Shown piece after piece: positions 7,192 to 16,191 of a stretch of 62,649 nucleotides of DNA. The stretch covers positions 1 to 62,649 of the forward strand of contig NZ_JAURXB010000158.1 in NCBI RefSeq assembly GCF_030654605.1, written 5' to 3'. Every line of letters begins with the position of its first letter. Position 1 is the stretch's first letter. The stretch is from Bradyrhizobium sp. (GTDB taxonomy: Bacteria > Pseudomonadota > Alphaproteobacteria > Rhizobiales > Xanthobacteraceae). The notes under the pieces are model-generated. The model did no database searches, had not been told where the DNA came from, and was given only the letters and a program-made list of their open reading frames with translations. The translations under genes were made by a program, and so were the position numbers.

Positions 7192-8745
7192 CTAGATCTG
7201 CACTTCGATCAGCCGCGGCCCCCGCTCGGCGATGCCTTCCGCCAACGCCTTGTTGAACTCGTCGGCCGTGGTGACGGCACGGCCGGGAACGCCCATGCCC
7301 CTGGCGAGCGCGACCCAGTCGAGCGCGGGGCGATCGATCTTCAGCATATCCAGAGCGCGCTGGCCCGGCTCGCCGGCGCCGACGCCGTCGAACTCGCCGC
7401 GCAGGATCTGGTAGATCCGGTTGGCGAACACAATGGTCAGAACATTGAGACCCTCGCGGGCCTGGGTCCACAGCGATTGCAGCGTGTACATCGCGCTGCC
7501 GTCGCCGACCATGCAGATCACCTTGCGGTCCGGACAGGCGATCGCGGCCCCGGTCGCCACCGGCGTCGAATATCCGATGGAACCGCCCAGATTCTGGATC
7601 CAGTCGTGCGGGGCGGCGCCCGCCGTCAGCGGGAAGAACCCGCGCCCGGTCGTGACGGATTCGTCGACCATGATGGCGTTTTCGGGAACCGCCATCGCGA
7701 TCGCCTGGGCGATCGACATATGGTTCAAGGCGCCGGTCGGTTTTATCAATTCGACCGTGGCCTGCGGCTTCACATCCGCCGGCTTGGCGCCCAGCGCCGA
7801 GGCCAGCGCCTCCAGGGCCGCCACCGAGTTCTCGCCGCTTTCGGTCATGCGATGGACCTCGCAGCCCTCGGGCTTCAGCAGGCTCGGCTTGTTCGGATAG
7901 GCGAAGAACGCCACGGGATCGTTGGCCTCGACCAGCACGATGTGGCGAAAACCCTTCAGCGCCGCCTGCGCCAGTTCGATCACGTAAGGCACCCGCTCGA
8001 TCGAAAATCGCCCGCGCCCGCGCGCCATCCTCGGACTGGCCAGCGGGCCCATCACCTTGCAGCCGGTCTTGCCGGCGATCTGGGCCGCCAGCGCCAGCCC
8101 CTTCTCGGTGACGGCACTGCCTGTGATCAGCAGCAAGGTCTGTTCGCCGCCGCGCAGCACTTTGGCCGCGTGCTCGACGGCCCCAGGGGAATAGCTCTGG
8201 CGCTGCTCCTCCACGGGCACCTGCGCCACGCCGTCGGCCTCGTTCCACGCGGTGTCGGCGGGCAGGATCAGGGTCGCGATCTGCGGCGGCGCGCCCATCG
8301 CGCCCCTGGCGGCGGCAATGGCGGCAGCGCCGTCACGGGCGACCGATTTCGCGTCAGGCGAGGTGCGCACCCAGGACGACATCGGCCGCGCCAGGCCCTC
8401 GATATCCGAGGTCAGCGGCGCATTGTATTCGATGTGGTAGGTCGCATGCTGGCCGACGATGTTGACGACGCCGGAATTGGCTTTCTTGGCGTTGTGCAGG
8501 TTGGCGAGACCGTTGGCGAGGCCGGGCCCGAGATGCAGCAGCGTCGATGCCGGCGAGCCTTTCATGCGGAAGTAACCGTCGGCCGCGCCCGTCACCACGC
8601 CTTCGAACAGGCCGAGGACGCAGCGCATGCCTTCGACCCGGTCGAGGGCCGCGACAAAATGCATCTCCGAGGTGCCGGGATTGGCGAAGCAGACGTCCAC
8701 GCCGCCCGCGACCAGCGTCCGCACCAGGCTTTCCGCACCATTCAT
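7192..8745 (-). CDS. Thiamine-diphosphate enzyme, acetolactate synthase large subunit-like
   Basis: A 517-residue protein with its start at the ATG at 8745. It has the three-domain layout of the family: an N-terminal Pyr domain with the ThDP-activating Glu in GLFEGVVTGAADGY (about residue 48), a central domain, and a C-terminal PP domain with GDGSAMY...FAN for Mg-diphosphate binding. It resembles the IlvB/ILVBL-like proteins often annotated as acetolactate synthase. However, no small subunit lies nearby and the DQPIL-type FAD segment is not evident, so a 2-oxoacid decarboxylase or 2-hydroxyacyl-CoA lyase-type role is equally possible. It diverges from the L,D-transpeptidase. Confidence 0.75.
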   Translation of the reverse strand: MNGAESLVRTLVAGGVDVCFANPGTSEMHFVAALDRVEGMRCVLGLFEGVVTGAADGYFRMKGSPASTLLHLGPGLANGLANLHNAKKANSGVVNIVGQHATYHIEYNAPLTSDIEGLARPMSSWVRTSPDAKSVARDGAAAIAAARGAMGAPPQIATLILPADTAWNEADGVAQVPVEEQRQSYSPGAVEHAAKVLRGGEQTLLLITGSAVTEKGLALAAQIAGKTGCKVMGPLASPRMARGRGRFSIERVPYVIELAQAALKGFRHIVLVEANDPVAFFAYPNKPSLLKPEGCEVHRMTESGENSVAALEALASALGAKPADVKPQATVELIKPTGALNHMSIAQAIAMAVPENAIMVDESVTTGRGFFPLTAGAAPHDWIQNLGGSIGYSTPVATGAAIACPDRKVICMVGDGSAMYTLQSLWTQAREGLNVLTIVFANRIYQILRGEFDGVGAGEPGQRALDMLKIDRPALDWVALARGMGVPGRAVTTADEFNKALAEGIAERGPRLIEVQI

Positions 8746-8971
8746 TCGTTCTGCTCCCGTTCGCTTCTTTTCTGGAATATCTGCTTGAAGATCAATCATT
8801 CCACGCGCGTTTCGTCAAAGGGTCCACGGACATTGCTGCCATCACCTGGCGCCGCGGTGTTATTTCGGTAACGTCAGTAGGCGAAAATCGCCCGCTCACA
8901 GGCTCGTTGCTTGCGAATTCGCCCCAGTTGTGGCCTGTCTCGCGGTGAAACCGATTTGGACGAGGAACAAT

Positions 8972-9547
8972 ATGACCCGGGCTTTTGCTTTGCTGTTTGC
9001 GGCGCTGACCTTGCTGGCCGAGGTCGGCCCTGCCCGGGCCCAGGGCCTGTTCGACATGCGCGATATCATGGGCGGCGGCGACAATTTTCGCGGCGGCGGC
9101 TCGAGCCCGATCCGGCGACAGACGGTCAATTTTTCGGGCCAATATGCCCCCGGCACCATCTACATCAACACCGCCGAGCGGCGGCTTTACCTCGTGACGG
9201 GCAATGGCCAGGCGCTGGCCTACGGCATCGGCGTCGGCCGCGACGGCTTCCGCTGGTCGGGCACCCACCGCATCACCGCGAAGAAGGAATGGCCGAGCTG
9301 GACGCCGCCCGCGCAGATGCTGCGACGGCGGCCCGATCTGCCGCGCCACATGGTCGGCGGCGTCGACAATCCGCTGGGCGCACGGGCGATGTATCTGGGC
9401 TCGACGCTCTATCGCATCCATGGTTCGAACGAGCCGGAAACGATCGGCCAGGCGGTATCCTCCGGCTGCTTCCGCATGACCAATGAAGATGTCACCGACC
9501 TCTATAGCCGCGTGTCCGTCGGCACCCCGGTGATCGTGAAGAACTAG
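8972..9547 (+). CDS. Exported L,D-transpeptidase (YkuD domain)
   Basis: A 191-residue protein; the ATG at 8972 follows GAGGA at about 6 bases. The signal peptide ends at ARAQ (residue 24). The YkuD catalytic motif is RIHGSNEPETIG...SSGCFRM, with His150 and nucleophile Cys166. The family makes 3-3 peptidoglycan cross-links or ties outer-membrane proteins to the wall in the periplasm. Alphaproteobacteria carry many copies, so the exact substrate is uncertain. Confidence 0.9.
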   Translation: MTRAFALLFAALTLLAEVGPARAQGLFDMRDIMGGGDNFRGGGSSPIRRQTVNFSGQYAPGTIYINTAERRLYLVTGNGQALAYGIGVGRDGFRWSGTHRITAKKEWPSWTPPAQMLRRRPDLPRHMVGGVDNPLGARAMYLGSTLYRIHGSNEPETIGQAVSSGCFRMTNEDVTDLYSRVSVGTPVIVKN

Positions 9548-9639
9548 ACGCTGCGGCAGCGGGGAAGCTGTTCGCGGGAATACCACGTCAACGCGATCGT
9601 GCATTGCCTGCACGTCCCGATTGCGGCAGCGTTGTTGCC

Positions 9640-10443
9640 ATGAACCGACCTCTCCACCGGCGGATGCTGGCGATCGCCCTGGCTGCGGTCGCGTACGATG
9701 CCGTGGTATGGCCGGCGTTTGCGGTGGCCGAAATTCCGGCGATCGCATCGCGACAGCGCGCGGAAAAGAGAGCCTTCACCGATAGCCAGATCATCGACGG
9801 TTTTCTCAAGACAGCGTTCGGCGCCGAGCATCATCTCGCCGGACGGGTCGACCGCATCCGGAAATACCAGACGCCGGTGCGCGTGTTCGCCGACGGCAAC
9901 CGTTCCGACCGCAAGGCGCAGGTGGCGAAAATCGTCACCGACATCGCCAAACGGGTTCAGCACCTGGACATCGCCATGGTCGGGACCGGCGACTCCGCCA
10001 ACGTGCTGGTCAAACTGGTGCGCGACCGCGACCTCAATCGCACCATCACGAAATTCTACGGCAGAGAGCGGGCTCGCGAGATTCAAGGCTCGCTCGATCC
10101 GCAATGCCTGTCCGGTTTTCGCAAGAACGAGAAATTCGAGATCGAGCACTCCGACGTGATTCTTACCGTCGACAGCAGCGACTTCATCTTTATGGACTGC
10201 GCCTATGAGGAATTGCTGCAGTCGCTGGGGCCGATCAACGATACCGCTTCGGTGCCGTGGACCATGTTCAACGATAACGTCTCGATGGGATTCTTCGGTA
10301 TCTACGACCAGTACATCCTCAACCTGCTCTACGACCCGCGCATCAAGGCCGGCATGACGGTTGCGGAGGTCAAGGAAGTGCTACCCGCAGTGCTGGTGGA
10401 CGTACGAACGTGGGTGAAGAAGGTGAACAATCTGGCGGAATAG
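9640..10443 (+). CDS. Exported DUF2927-like protein
   Basis: 267 residues from the ATG at 9640. A hydrophobic N-terminus (about residues 7-30) suggests export. The body has FTDSQIIDGFLKTAFGAE, then IRKYQTPVRVF, then a C-terminal part with DPRIKAGMTVAEVKEVLP. This order resembles DUF2927, judged from memory without a search. It lies 92 bases after the L,D-transpeptidase in the same direction, so an envelope role is plausible. The catalytic function, if any, is unknown. Confidence 0.6.
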   Translation: MNRPLHRRMLAIALAAVAYDAVVWPAFAVAEIPAIASRQRAEKRAFTDSQIIDGFLKTAFGAEHHLAGRVDRIRKYQTPVRVFADGNRSDRKAQVAKIVTDIAKRVQHLDIAMVGTGDSANVLVKLVRDRDLNRTITKFYGRERAREIQGSLDPQCLSGFRKNEKFEIEHSDVILTVDSSDFIFMDCAYEELLQSLGPINDTASVPWTMFNDNVSMGFFGIYDQYILNLLYDPRIKAGMTVAEVKEVLPAVLVDVRTWVKKVNNLAE

Positions 10444-10453
10444 ATCCATCCAC

Positions 10454-10532
10454 CGTCATTGCGAGCGCAGCGAAGCAATCCATCGCGCCACAAAAAGAAA
10501 GAATGGATTGCTTCGCTGCGCTCGCAATGACG
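10454..10532. repeat. Perfect 30-bp inverted repeat (CGTCATTGCGAG family)
   Basis: Arms at 10454-10483 and 10503-10532 are exact reverse complements separated by 19 bases. Each arm starts or ends with CGTCATTGCGAG / CTCGCAATGACG. A second element of the family lies at 36836-36923 and a scrap (TTCGCTCGCAATGACG) at 45611-45626. It sits between convergent genes, where such a hairpin could stop transcription from both sides. Confidence 0.9.
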
Positions 10533-10554
10533 ACTGATAGACCTTCGCTACACC

Positions 10555-11727
10555 TCAGGCCGACTTCTCGAACAGCTCCCGTCCGATCAGCATGCGGCGG
10601 ATCTCGCTGGTGCCGGCGCCGATCTCGTAGAGCTTGGCGTCGCGCAACAGCCGCCCGGTCGGATAGTCGTTGATATAGCCGTTGCCGCCGAGCAGCTGGA
10701 TCGCATCGAGCGCGCATTGCGTCGCCTTCTCCGCGGCGTAGAGGATCGCGCCGGCGGCGTCCTCTCGCGTCGTCTCGCCACGGTCGCAGGCCTTTGCCAC
10801 CGCGTAGACGTAGGCGCGCGAGGCGTTCATCGTGGTGTACATGTCGGCGATCTTGCCCTGCACCAGCTGGAAGGTGCCGATCGGCTGGCCGAACTGCTTG
10901 CGCTCGTGAACGTAGGGCATCACCACGTCGAGACAGGCCTGCATGATGCCGAGGGGACCTGCCGCAAGGACGGTGCGCTCGTAGTCGAGGCCGGACATCA
11001 GCACGGTGACGCCGCGTCCGACCTCGCTGAGCACGTTCTCTTCCGGCACTTCGCAATTGTCGAACACCAGTTCACAGGTGTCGGAGCCGCGCATGCCGAG
11101 CTTGTCGAGCTTCTGCGCGGTGGAAAATCCCTTCATGCCCTTTTCGATGATGAAGGCGGTGATGCCGCGCGAACCCGCCGCGGCGTCGGTCTTGGCATAG
11201 ACCACCAGCGTATCGGCGACCGGACCGTTGGTGATCCACATCTTGCTGCCGTTGATGACGAAGCGGTCGCCCTTCTTCTCGGCGCGGGTCGCCATCGACA
11301 CCACGTCGGAGCCGGCGCCCGGCTCCGACATTGCCAGCGAGCCGACATGCTCGCCCGAAATCAGCTTCGGCAGATATTTCCGCTTCTGCGCCGCATTGCC
11401 GTTGCGGCGGATCTGGTTGACGCAGAGGTTCGAATGCGCGCCGTAGGACAGGCCGACCGCCGCCGATGCCCGCGAAATTTCCTCGACCGCGATGCAGTGT
11501 TCGAGATAGCCGAGCCCGCTTCCGCCATATTCCTCCTCGACCGTGATCCCGTGGAGGCCGAGCGCGCCGATTTTTGGCCACAGGTCGCGCGGAAATTCGT
11601 TGCTCCTGTCGATCTCGGCGGCGCGCGGCGCGACCTCCTTGCTGGAGAAGGACTGAACGGTTTCGCGAATCGCATCCGCGGTTTCGCCGAGATCGAAGTT
11701 GAACATCCGTTGCGCGTTGGGAATCAT
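10555..11727 (-). CDS. ivd: Isovaleryl-CoA dehydrogenase
   Basis: A 390-residue FAD enzyme converting isovaleryl-CoA to 3-methylcrotonyl-CoA in leucine breakdown. The diagnostic feature is the catalytic base in [11 protein letters not shown] (Glu250), the IVD position, while the usual MCAD-type Glu is Gly in [12 protein letters not shown]. Flavin and substrate segments SEPGAGSD and WITNG are present. Length is as expected. No methylcrotonyl-CoA carboxylase genes lie beside it. The start is at the ATG at 11727; a second Met eight codons in is possible. Confidence 0.88.
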   Translation of the reverse strand: MIPNAQRMFNFDLGETADAIRETVQSFSSKEVAPRAAEIDRSNEFPRDLWPKIGALGLHGITVEEEYGGSGLGYLEHCIAVEEISRASAAVGLSYGAHSNLCVNQIRRNGNAAQKRKYLPKLISGEHVGSLAMSEPGAGSDVVSMATRAEKKGDRFVINGSKMWITNGPVADTLVVYAKTDAAAGSRGITAFIIEKGMKGFSTAQKLDKLGMRGSDTCELVFDNCEVPEENVLSEVGRGVTVLMSGLDYERTVLAAGPLGIMQACLDVVMPYVHERKQFGQPIGTFQLVQGKIADMYTTMNASRAYVYAVAKACDRGETTREDAAGAILYAAEKATQCALDAIQLLGGNGYINDYPTGRLLRDAKLYEIGAGTSEIRRMLIGRELFEKSA

Positions 11728-11958
11728 GGTCCGGCGGCCTCCAGGTCAATGACGGCTTGTGGTGCACAGCCTTATTCTTTGCGGATGAGCTTGTCACGGG
11801 CCTAGAGCGCCGGGAAGAGGGCCTGGCCGGATCGGTGCTTTCGCGCAGCCAAAGGGCGCCAAACTCGCCCTTGCCATGCAGCGCGCAACGGGCTGTAATT
11901 CGTCCCAAATGACGCCCTCCGGAAGTTAACCACGGAGGGGAAAACGAGGAGACGTCCG

Positions 11959-13230
11959 ATGCACGGCACCATCGATCCTGGCGTGGATTCCCATCGGAAG
12001 GCCGCCGCCGACAAGGCCTGGTCCATGCCGCTCGACGATATCGACGTCAGCCAGCCCGAATTGTTCAGGACCGATTCCTTCTGGCCGTATTTCGACCGGC
12101 TGCGCAGGGAAGCCCCGGTGCATTACTGCAAGGACAGCATGTTCGGGCCGTACTGGTCGGTGACCAAATACAACGACATCATGGACATCGAGACCAATCA
12201 TTCGGTGTTCTCGTCGGCGGCCTCGCTCGGCGGCATCACCATCCGCGACGTCCCGCCTGATTTCCGACGCGAGAGCTTCATCGCCATGGATCAGCCGCGC
12301 CACTCGGCGCAGCGCAAGACCGTGGCGCCGATGTTTACGCCGACGCATCTCGACCAGCTCGCGATCAACATCCGCAAGCGGTCGGCCGAATGCCTCGACA
12401 ACCTGCCCAGGAACGAGGTGTTCGACTGGGTCGATCGGGTCTCGGTCGAACTGACCACGCAGATGCTCGCCGTGCTGTTCGACTTTCCCTGGGAGGACCG
12501 CCGCAAGCTGACGCGGTGGTCCGACATCGCCACCACGCTTCCCGGCCGCGACGGCCTGGTCGCCACCGAAGAGGACCGCCAGGTCGAACTACTGGAGTGC
12601 GCGACCTATTTTGCAAGGCTCTGGAAGGAGCGCGTCAACCAGCCGCCGAAGAGCGACCTGCTGTCGATGATGGCGCACAGCGACGCCACGCGCGACATGG
12701 ACCCGAAGAACTTCCTCGGCAATTTGATCCTCCTGATCGTCGGCGGCAACGACACCACCCGCAACACCCTGTCGGGCAGCATCTATGCCTTGAGCAAAAA
12801 TCCGGACCAGTACAGCAAGCTGCGCGCCAATCCCGAACTGATCGACAGCTTCGTGCCGGAAGTGATCCGCTGGCAGACGCCGCTGGCGCATATGCGCCGG
12901 ACCGCGCTCGACGACTTCGGGTTCCGCGGCCAGCAGATCAGGAAGGGCGACAAGGTGGTGATGTGGTACGTCTCGGGCAACCGCGACGACGAGATCATCG
13001 ATCGCCCCTACGACTTCATCATCGACCGGGTGCGGCCGCGCACCCACATCTCCTTCGGCTTCGGGATTCACCGCTGCGTCGGAATCCGGCTGGCCGAGCT
13101 GCAATTGAAGATCATCTGGGAGGAAATCCTCAAGCGCTTCGACAATATTGAGGTGGTCGGCGAGCCCAAGCGGGTGTATTCCAGCTTCGTGAAAGGCTAC
13201 GAAACCCTGCCGGTGCGCATTGCCGGCTGA
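11959..13230 (+). CDS. Cytochrome P450, CYP153-like (copy 1)
   Basis: 423 residues; the ATG at 11959 follows GAGGAG. Helix I has GGNDTTRN (about residues 263-270), helix K EVIRW, and the heme loop FGFGIHRCVG has ligand Cys373. The segments IVGGNDTTRNTLSG, RWQTPLAHMRRTA and KVVMWYVSGNRD are close to CYP153 alkane and fatty-acid terminal hydroxylases, a family assignment made from memory. A soluble ferredoxin and its reductase would be needed, but neither is encoded nearby. It diverges from ivd and is followed by a close paralogue. Confidence 0.85.
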   Translation: MHGTIDPGVDSHRKAAADKAWSMPLDDIDVSQPELFRTDSFWPYFDRLRREAPVHYCKDSMFGPYWSVTKYNDIMDIETNHSVFSSAASLGGITIRDVPPDFRRESFIAMDQPRHSAQRKTVAPMFTPTHLDQLAINIRKRSAECLDNLPRNEVFDWVDRVSVELTTQMLAVLFDFPWEDRRKLTRWSDIATTLPGRDGLVATEEDRQVELLECATYFARLWKERVNQPPKSDLLSMMAHSDATRDMDPKNFLGNLILLIVGGNDTTRNTLSGSIYALSKNPDQYSKLRANPELIDSFVPEVIRWQTPLAHMRRTALDDFGFRGQQIRKGDKVVMWYVSGNRDDEIIDRPYDFIIDRVRPRTHISFGFGIHRCVGIRLAELQLKIIWEEILKRFDNIEVVGEPKRVYSSFVKGYETLPVRIAG

Positions 13231-13260
13231 CACTTCGACATCCATTTGGGATCGGTCACG

Positions 13261-14535
13261 ATGAACATCCAGACAGCAGTGAGATCCGACAAGGCCGAGC
13301 TTCAACGCCTGGCGCGCGAAGAAGCCTATTCCACGCCACTGAAGGATTTTCACCCGGGCGCGCCGCGGCTGTTCCAGAACGATACGCTGTGGCCCTGGTT
13401 CGAGCGGCTGCGCAAGGAAGAGCCGGTGCATTACTGCACCAACTCGCCGATCGAACCCTATTGGTCGGTCACCAAGTACAACGACATCATGCATGTCGAC
13501 ACCAACCACGGCATTCTCTCGTCAGACGCGGCATTCGGCGGCATCAATATCCGCGACGCGCCGGTTGGCTATGACTGGCCGAGCTTCATCGCGATGGACC
13601 AGCCCAAGCATTCGGCGCAACGCAAGACCGTGTCGCCGATGTTCACGCCGACGCATCTGGACGAACTCGCAAAGCTGATCCGCGCCCGCAGCATCAAGGT
13701 GCTGGACAATCTGCCGCGCAACGAGACCTTCAATTTCGTCGAGCGGGTTTCGATCGAGCTGACGACCCAGATGCTGGCGACGCTGTTCGATTTCCCGTTC
13801 GAGGAACGCCGCAAGCTGACGCGCTGGTCGGATGTCGCGACTGCCTTGCCCAAGAGCGGCGTCGTGAATTCGCCGGAGCAGCGCCGCCAGGAAATGGACG
13901 AATGCCGGGCGTACTTCGCCAATCTCTGGAACGAGCGCGTCAACTCCGAGCCGCGCAACGACCTGCTCTCGATGATGGCGCACAGCGACGCCACCAGGCA
14001 CATGGACCCCGACAACCTGATGGGCAATATCGTCCTGTTGATCGTCGGCGGCAACGACACCACCCGCAACACCATGAGCGGCTCGGTGCTGGCCCTGAGC
14101 GAGCACCCCGAGCAGTATCAGAAGCTGCGCGACAACCCGGCGCTGATCGACAGCATGGTGCCGGAAGTGATCCGCTGGCAGACCCCGCTGGCGCATATGC
14201 GGCGTACCGCGCTGGTCGATACCGAGATCGGCGGCAAGCACATCAGGAAGGGCGACCGCGTCGTGATGTGGTACGTCTCCGGCAACCGCGACGAGGAGGG
14301 TATCGACAACCCCAACGAATTCATCATCGATCGCGCCCGGCCCCGCACCCACCTGTCGTTCGGCTTCGGCATCCACCGCTGCGTCGGCATGCGGCTCGCC
14401 GAGCTGCAACTCAAGATCGTGTGGGAGGAGATGCTGAAGCGCTTCGACAGGATCGAGGTGGTCGGCGAGCCGAAGCGGGTCTATTCCAGCTTCGTCAGGG
14501 GCATCGAGTCGCTGCCGGTACGCATACCCGCATGA
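13261..14535 (+). CDS. Cytochrome P450, CYP153-like (copy 2)
   Basis: 424 residues from the ATG at 13261; a TTG five codons earlier is less likely. It matches copy 1 nearly end to end, including VHYC, WSVTKYNDIM, IVGGNDTTRNT, AHMRRTAL and the heme loop with Cys374, indicating tandem duplication followed by divergence. It differs mainly in the N-terminal 40 residues and around the F-G region (PKSGVVNSPEQRR versus PGRDGLVATEEDR), where substrate contacts usually lie, so the two may prefer different chain lengths. It sits 30 bases after copy 1, probably in one transcript. Confidence 0.85.
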   Translation: MNIQTAVRSDKAELQRLAREEAYSTPLKDFHPGAPRLFQNDTLWPWFERLRKEEPVHYCTNSPIEPYWSVTKYNDIMHVDTNHGILSSDAAFGGINIRDAPVGYDWPSFIAMDQPKHSAQRKTVSPMFTPTHLDELAKLIRARSIKVLDNLPRNETFNFVERVSIELTTQMLATLFDFPFEERRKLTRWSDVATALPKSGVVNSPEQRRQEMDECRAYFANLWNERVNSEPRNDLLSMMAHSDATRHMDPDNLMGNIVLLIVGGNDTTRNTMSGSVLALSEHPEQYQKLRDNPALIDSMVPEVIRWQTPLAHMRRTALVDTEIGGKHIRKGDRVVMWYVSGNRDEEGIDNPNEFIIDRARPRTHLSFGFGIHRCVGMRLAELQLKIVWEEMLKRFDRIEVVGEPKRVYSSFVRGIESLPVRIPA

Positions 14536-14564
14536 AGACGCCGTCCTGACCGAGCAACCATCCC

Positions 14565-15017
14565 GTGACCGGAACCAGTCGGATTGAGCAGCTCGCAGGC
14601 ATCATGGCGATGCGCGGTTTTCCGCACGCATCCGGCATGCGCGTCGTCGCGGCCGAACCGGGCAAGGTGTCGCTGGCCTTGTCGAGACGACCGGAGCTTA
14701 CCCAGTTCTTCGGCCATTTCCACGGCGGCGTGATCACCGGCCTCGCCGACCAGGCCGCCGGCGCCGCCGTCACAACCGCCCTCCCCGAAGGGCGCATTGC
14801 GGTGACGGTGGAGATCAAGATCAATTTCCTCGGGCCCGCGGACGGCGAGGAAATCATAGCCCGCGCCGAAGCCATGCAGGTCGGCGGCACGATAGGCGTT
14901 GCAAAGGTCGAAGTGATCTCTAAAGACAAGGGCGCGGAACGCATCTGCGCGTTCGCCACCGCGACCATGCGCGCGGTTGATCTTCCCGCTCAAATGGTTG
15001 ACCCGTCCCGCCAATGA
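14565..15017 (+). CDS. PaaI-type hotdog thioesterase
   Basis: 150 residues starting at a GTG at 14565. The hotdog core contains FFGHFHGGVITGLADQAAGAA, the HGG-containing helix typical of PaaI/YbgC-type acyl-CoA thioesterases, followed by VTVEIKINFLGPA. It probably hydrolyses acyl-CoAs formed by neighbouring enzymes. Its stop overlaps the start of the next gene by four bases (ATGA), so translation is probably coupled. Confidence 0.8.
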   Translation: MTGTSRIEQLAGIMAMRGFPHASGMRVVAAEPGKVSLALSRRPELTQFFGHFHGGVITGLADQAAGAAVTTALPEGRIAVTVEIKINFLGPADGEEIIARAEAMQVGGTIGVAKVEVISKDKGAERICAFATATMRAVDLPAQMVDPSRQ

Positions 15018-16180
15018 CACAGCACGATACCGACGAATTCCACGACATCCGCGAAGCCGTTGCAAAACTCTGCGCGCAGTTTCCCGGCGAATACTGGCGC
15101 AAGCTCGACCGCGAAATGGCCTACCCCTCCGCCTTCGTCGATGCGCTGACCGAAGCCGGCTATCTCTCGGTCCTGATTCCCGAGGAATATGGCGGCGCCG
15201 GCCTGAAGCTGTCGGCCGCGGCCGCCATCCTCGAGGAAATCCAGCGCGCCGGCTGCAACGGCGGCGGCTGCCATGCCCAGATGTACACCATGGGCACCCT
15301 GCTGCGGCACGGCAGCGACGAGCAGAAGGCCAGATACCTGCCGAAGGTCGCCACCGGCGAACTGCGGCTGCAGGCCTTCGGCGTCACCGAGCCGACCAGC
15401 GGCACCGACACCTCGTCGCTGAAGACCTTTGCCAAACGCGACGGCAATGGCGATTACATCGTCAACGGCCAGAAGATCTGGACCAGCCGCGCCGAATATT
15501 CCGACCTGATGATCCTGCTGGCGCGCACCACGCCGAAGGACGAGGCCAAGAAGCGCACCGACGGCCTGTCGGTGTTCATCGTCGACATGAAAGCGGCGAA
15601 GGGCAACGGGCTCACCATCAGCCCGATCCGCACCATGATGAACCACGCCACCACGGAAGTGTTCTTCACCGACATGCGGGTGCCGGCGGAGAACCTGATC
15701 GGCGAGGAAGGCAAGGGCTTCCGCTACATCCTGTCCGGCATGAATGCCGAACGCATCCTGATCGCCTCGGAATGCGTCGGCGACGCCAAATGGTTCATCG
15801 CCAAGGCCACCGCTTACGCCCGGGAGCGCGTCGTGTTCGGCCGCCCGATCGGCCAGAACCAGGGCATCCAGTTTCCGATCGCCAAATCCTATGCGGCGAT
15901 GCGCGCCGCCGAGCTGATGGTGAAGGAAGCCACCCGCAAATACGAGGCCGGGCTCGATTGCGGCGCCGAGGCCAACATGGCCAAGATGCTGGCGGCCGAT
16001 GCCTCCTGGGAAGCGGCCAACGCCTGCGTGCAGACGTTCGGCGGTTTTGCATTCGCCGAGGAATATGACGTCGAGCGCAAGTTCCGCGAAACCCGCCTTT
16101 ACCAGGTGGCGCCGATCTCGACCAATCTCATTCTGTCCTACGTCGCCGAACACGTGCTCGGCATGCCCCGCTCCTACTGA
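15014..16180 (+). CDS. Acyl-CoA dehydrogenase with IVD-type catalytic site
   Basis: 388 residues. The family segments VTEPTSGTDTSSLKT, KIWTSRAEYSD and TEVFFTDMRVPAENLIGEEGKGF are clear. At the usual MCAD position there is no Glu (LYQVAPIST), but SGMNAERILIA carries Glu246 at the isovaleryl-CoA-dehydrogenase position, so I infer that Glu246 is the base and that the substrate is a branched or bulky short acyl-CoA. It starts inside the thioesterase stop (ATGA) and is followed 11 bases later by the CoA-transferase. Confidence 0.82.
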   Translation: MTQHDTDEFHDIREAVAKLCAQFPGEYWRKLDREMAYPSAFVDALTEAGYLSVLIPEEYGGAGLKLSAAAAILEEIQRAGCNGGGCHAQMYTMGTLLRHGSDEQKARYLPKVATGELRLQAFGVTEPTSGTDTSSLKTFAKRDGNGDYIVNGQKIWTSRAEYSDLMILLARTTPKDEAKKRTDGLSVFIVDMKAAKGNGLTISPIRTMMNHATTEVFFTDMRVPAENLIGEEGKGFRYILSGMNAERILIASECVGDAKWFIAKATAYARERVVFGRPIGQNQGIQFPIAKSYAAMRAAELMVKEATRKYEAGLDCGAEANMAKMLAADASWEAANACVQTFGGFAFAEEYDVERKFRETRLYQVAPISTNLILSYVAEHVLGMPRSY

Positions 16181-16191
16181 GAAACCAGAAC

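Noticed and set aside
6462..8745. Restriction-modification or defence island around the nuclease-like gene
   Set aside because: Neighbours are metabolic enzymes and cell-wall genes; no methylase, helicase, toxin or other defence gene is present.
10454..10532. CRISPR-like array suspicion from repeated palindromes
   Set aside because: There is a single inverted repeat with no regularly spaced direct repeats or spacers, and no cas gene anywhere in the window.
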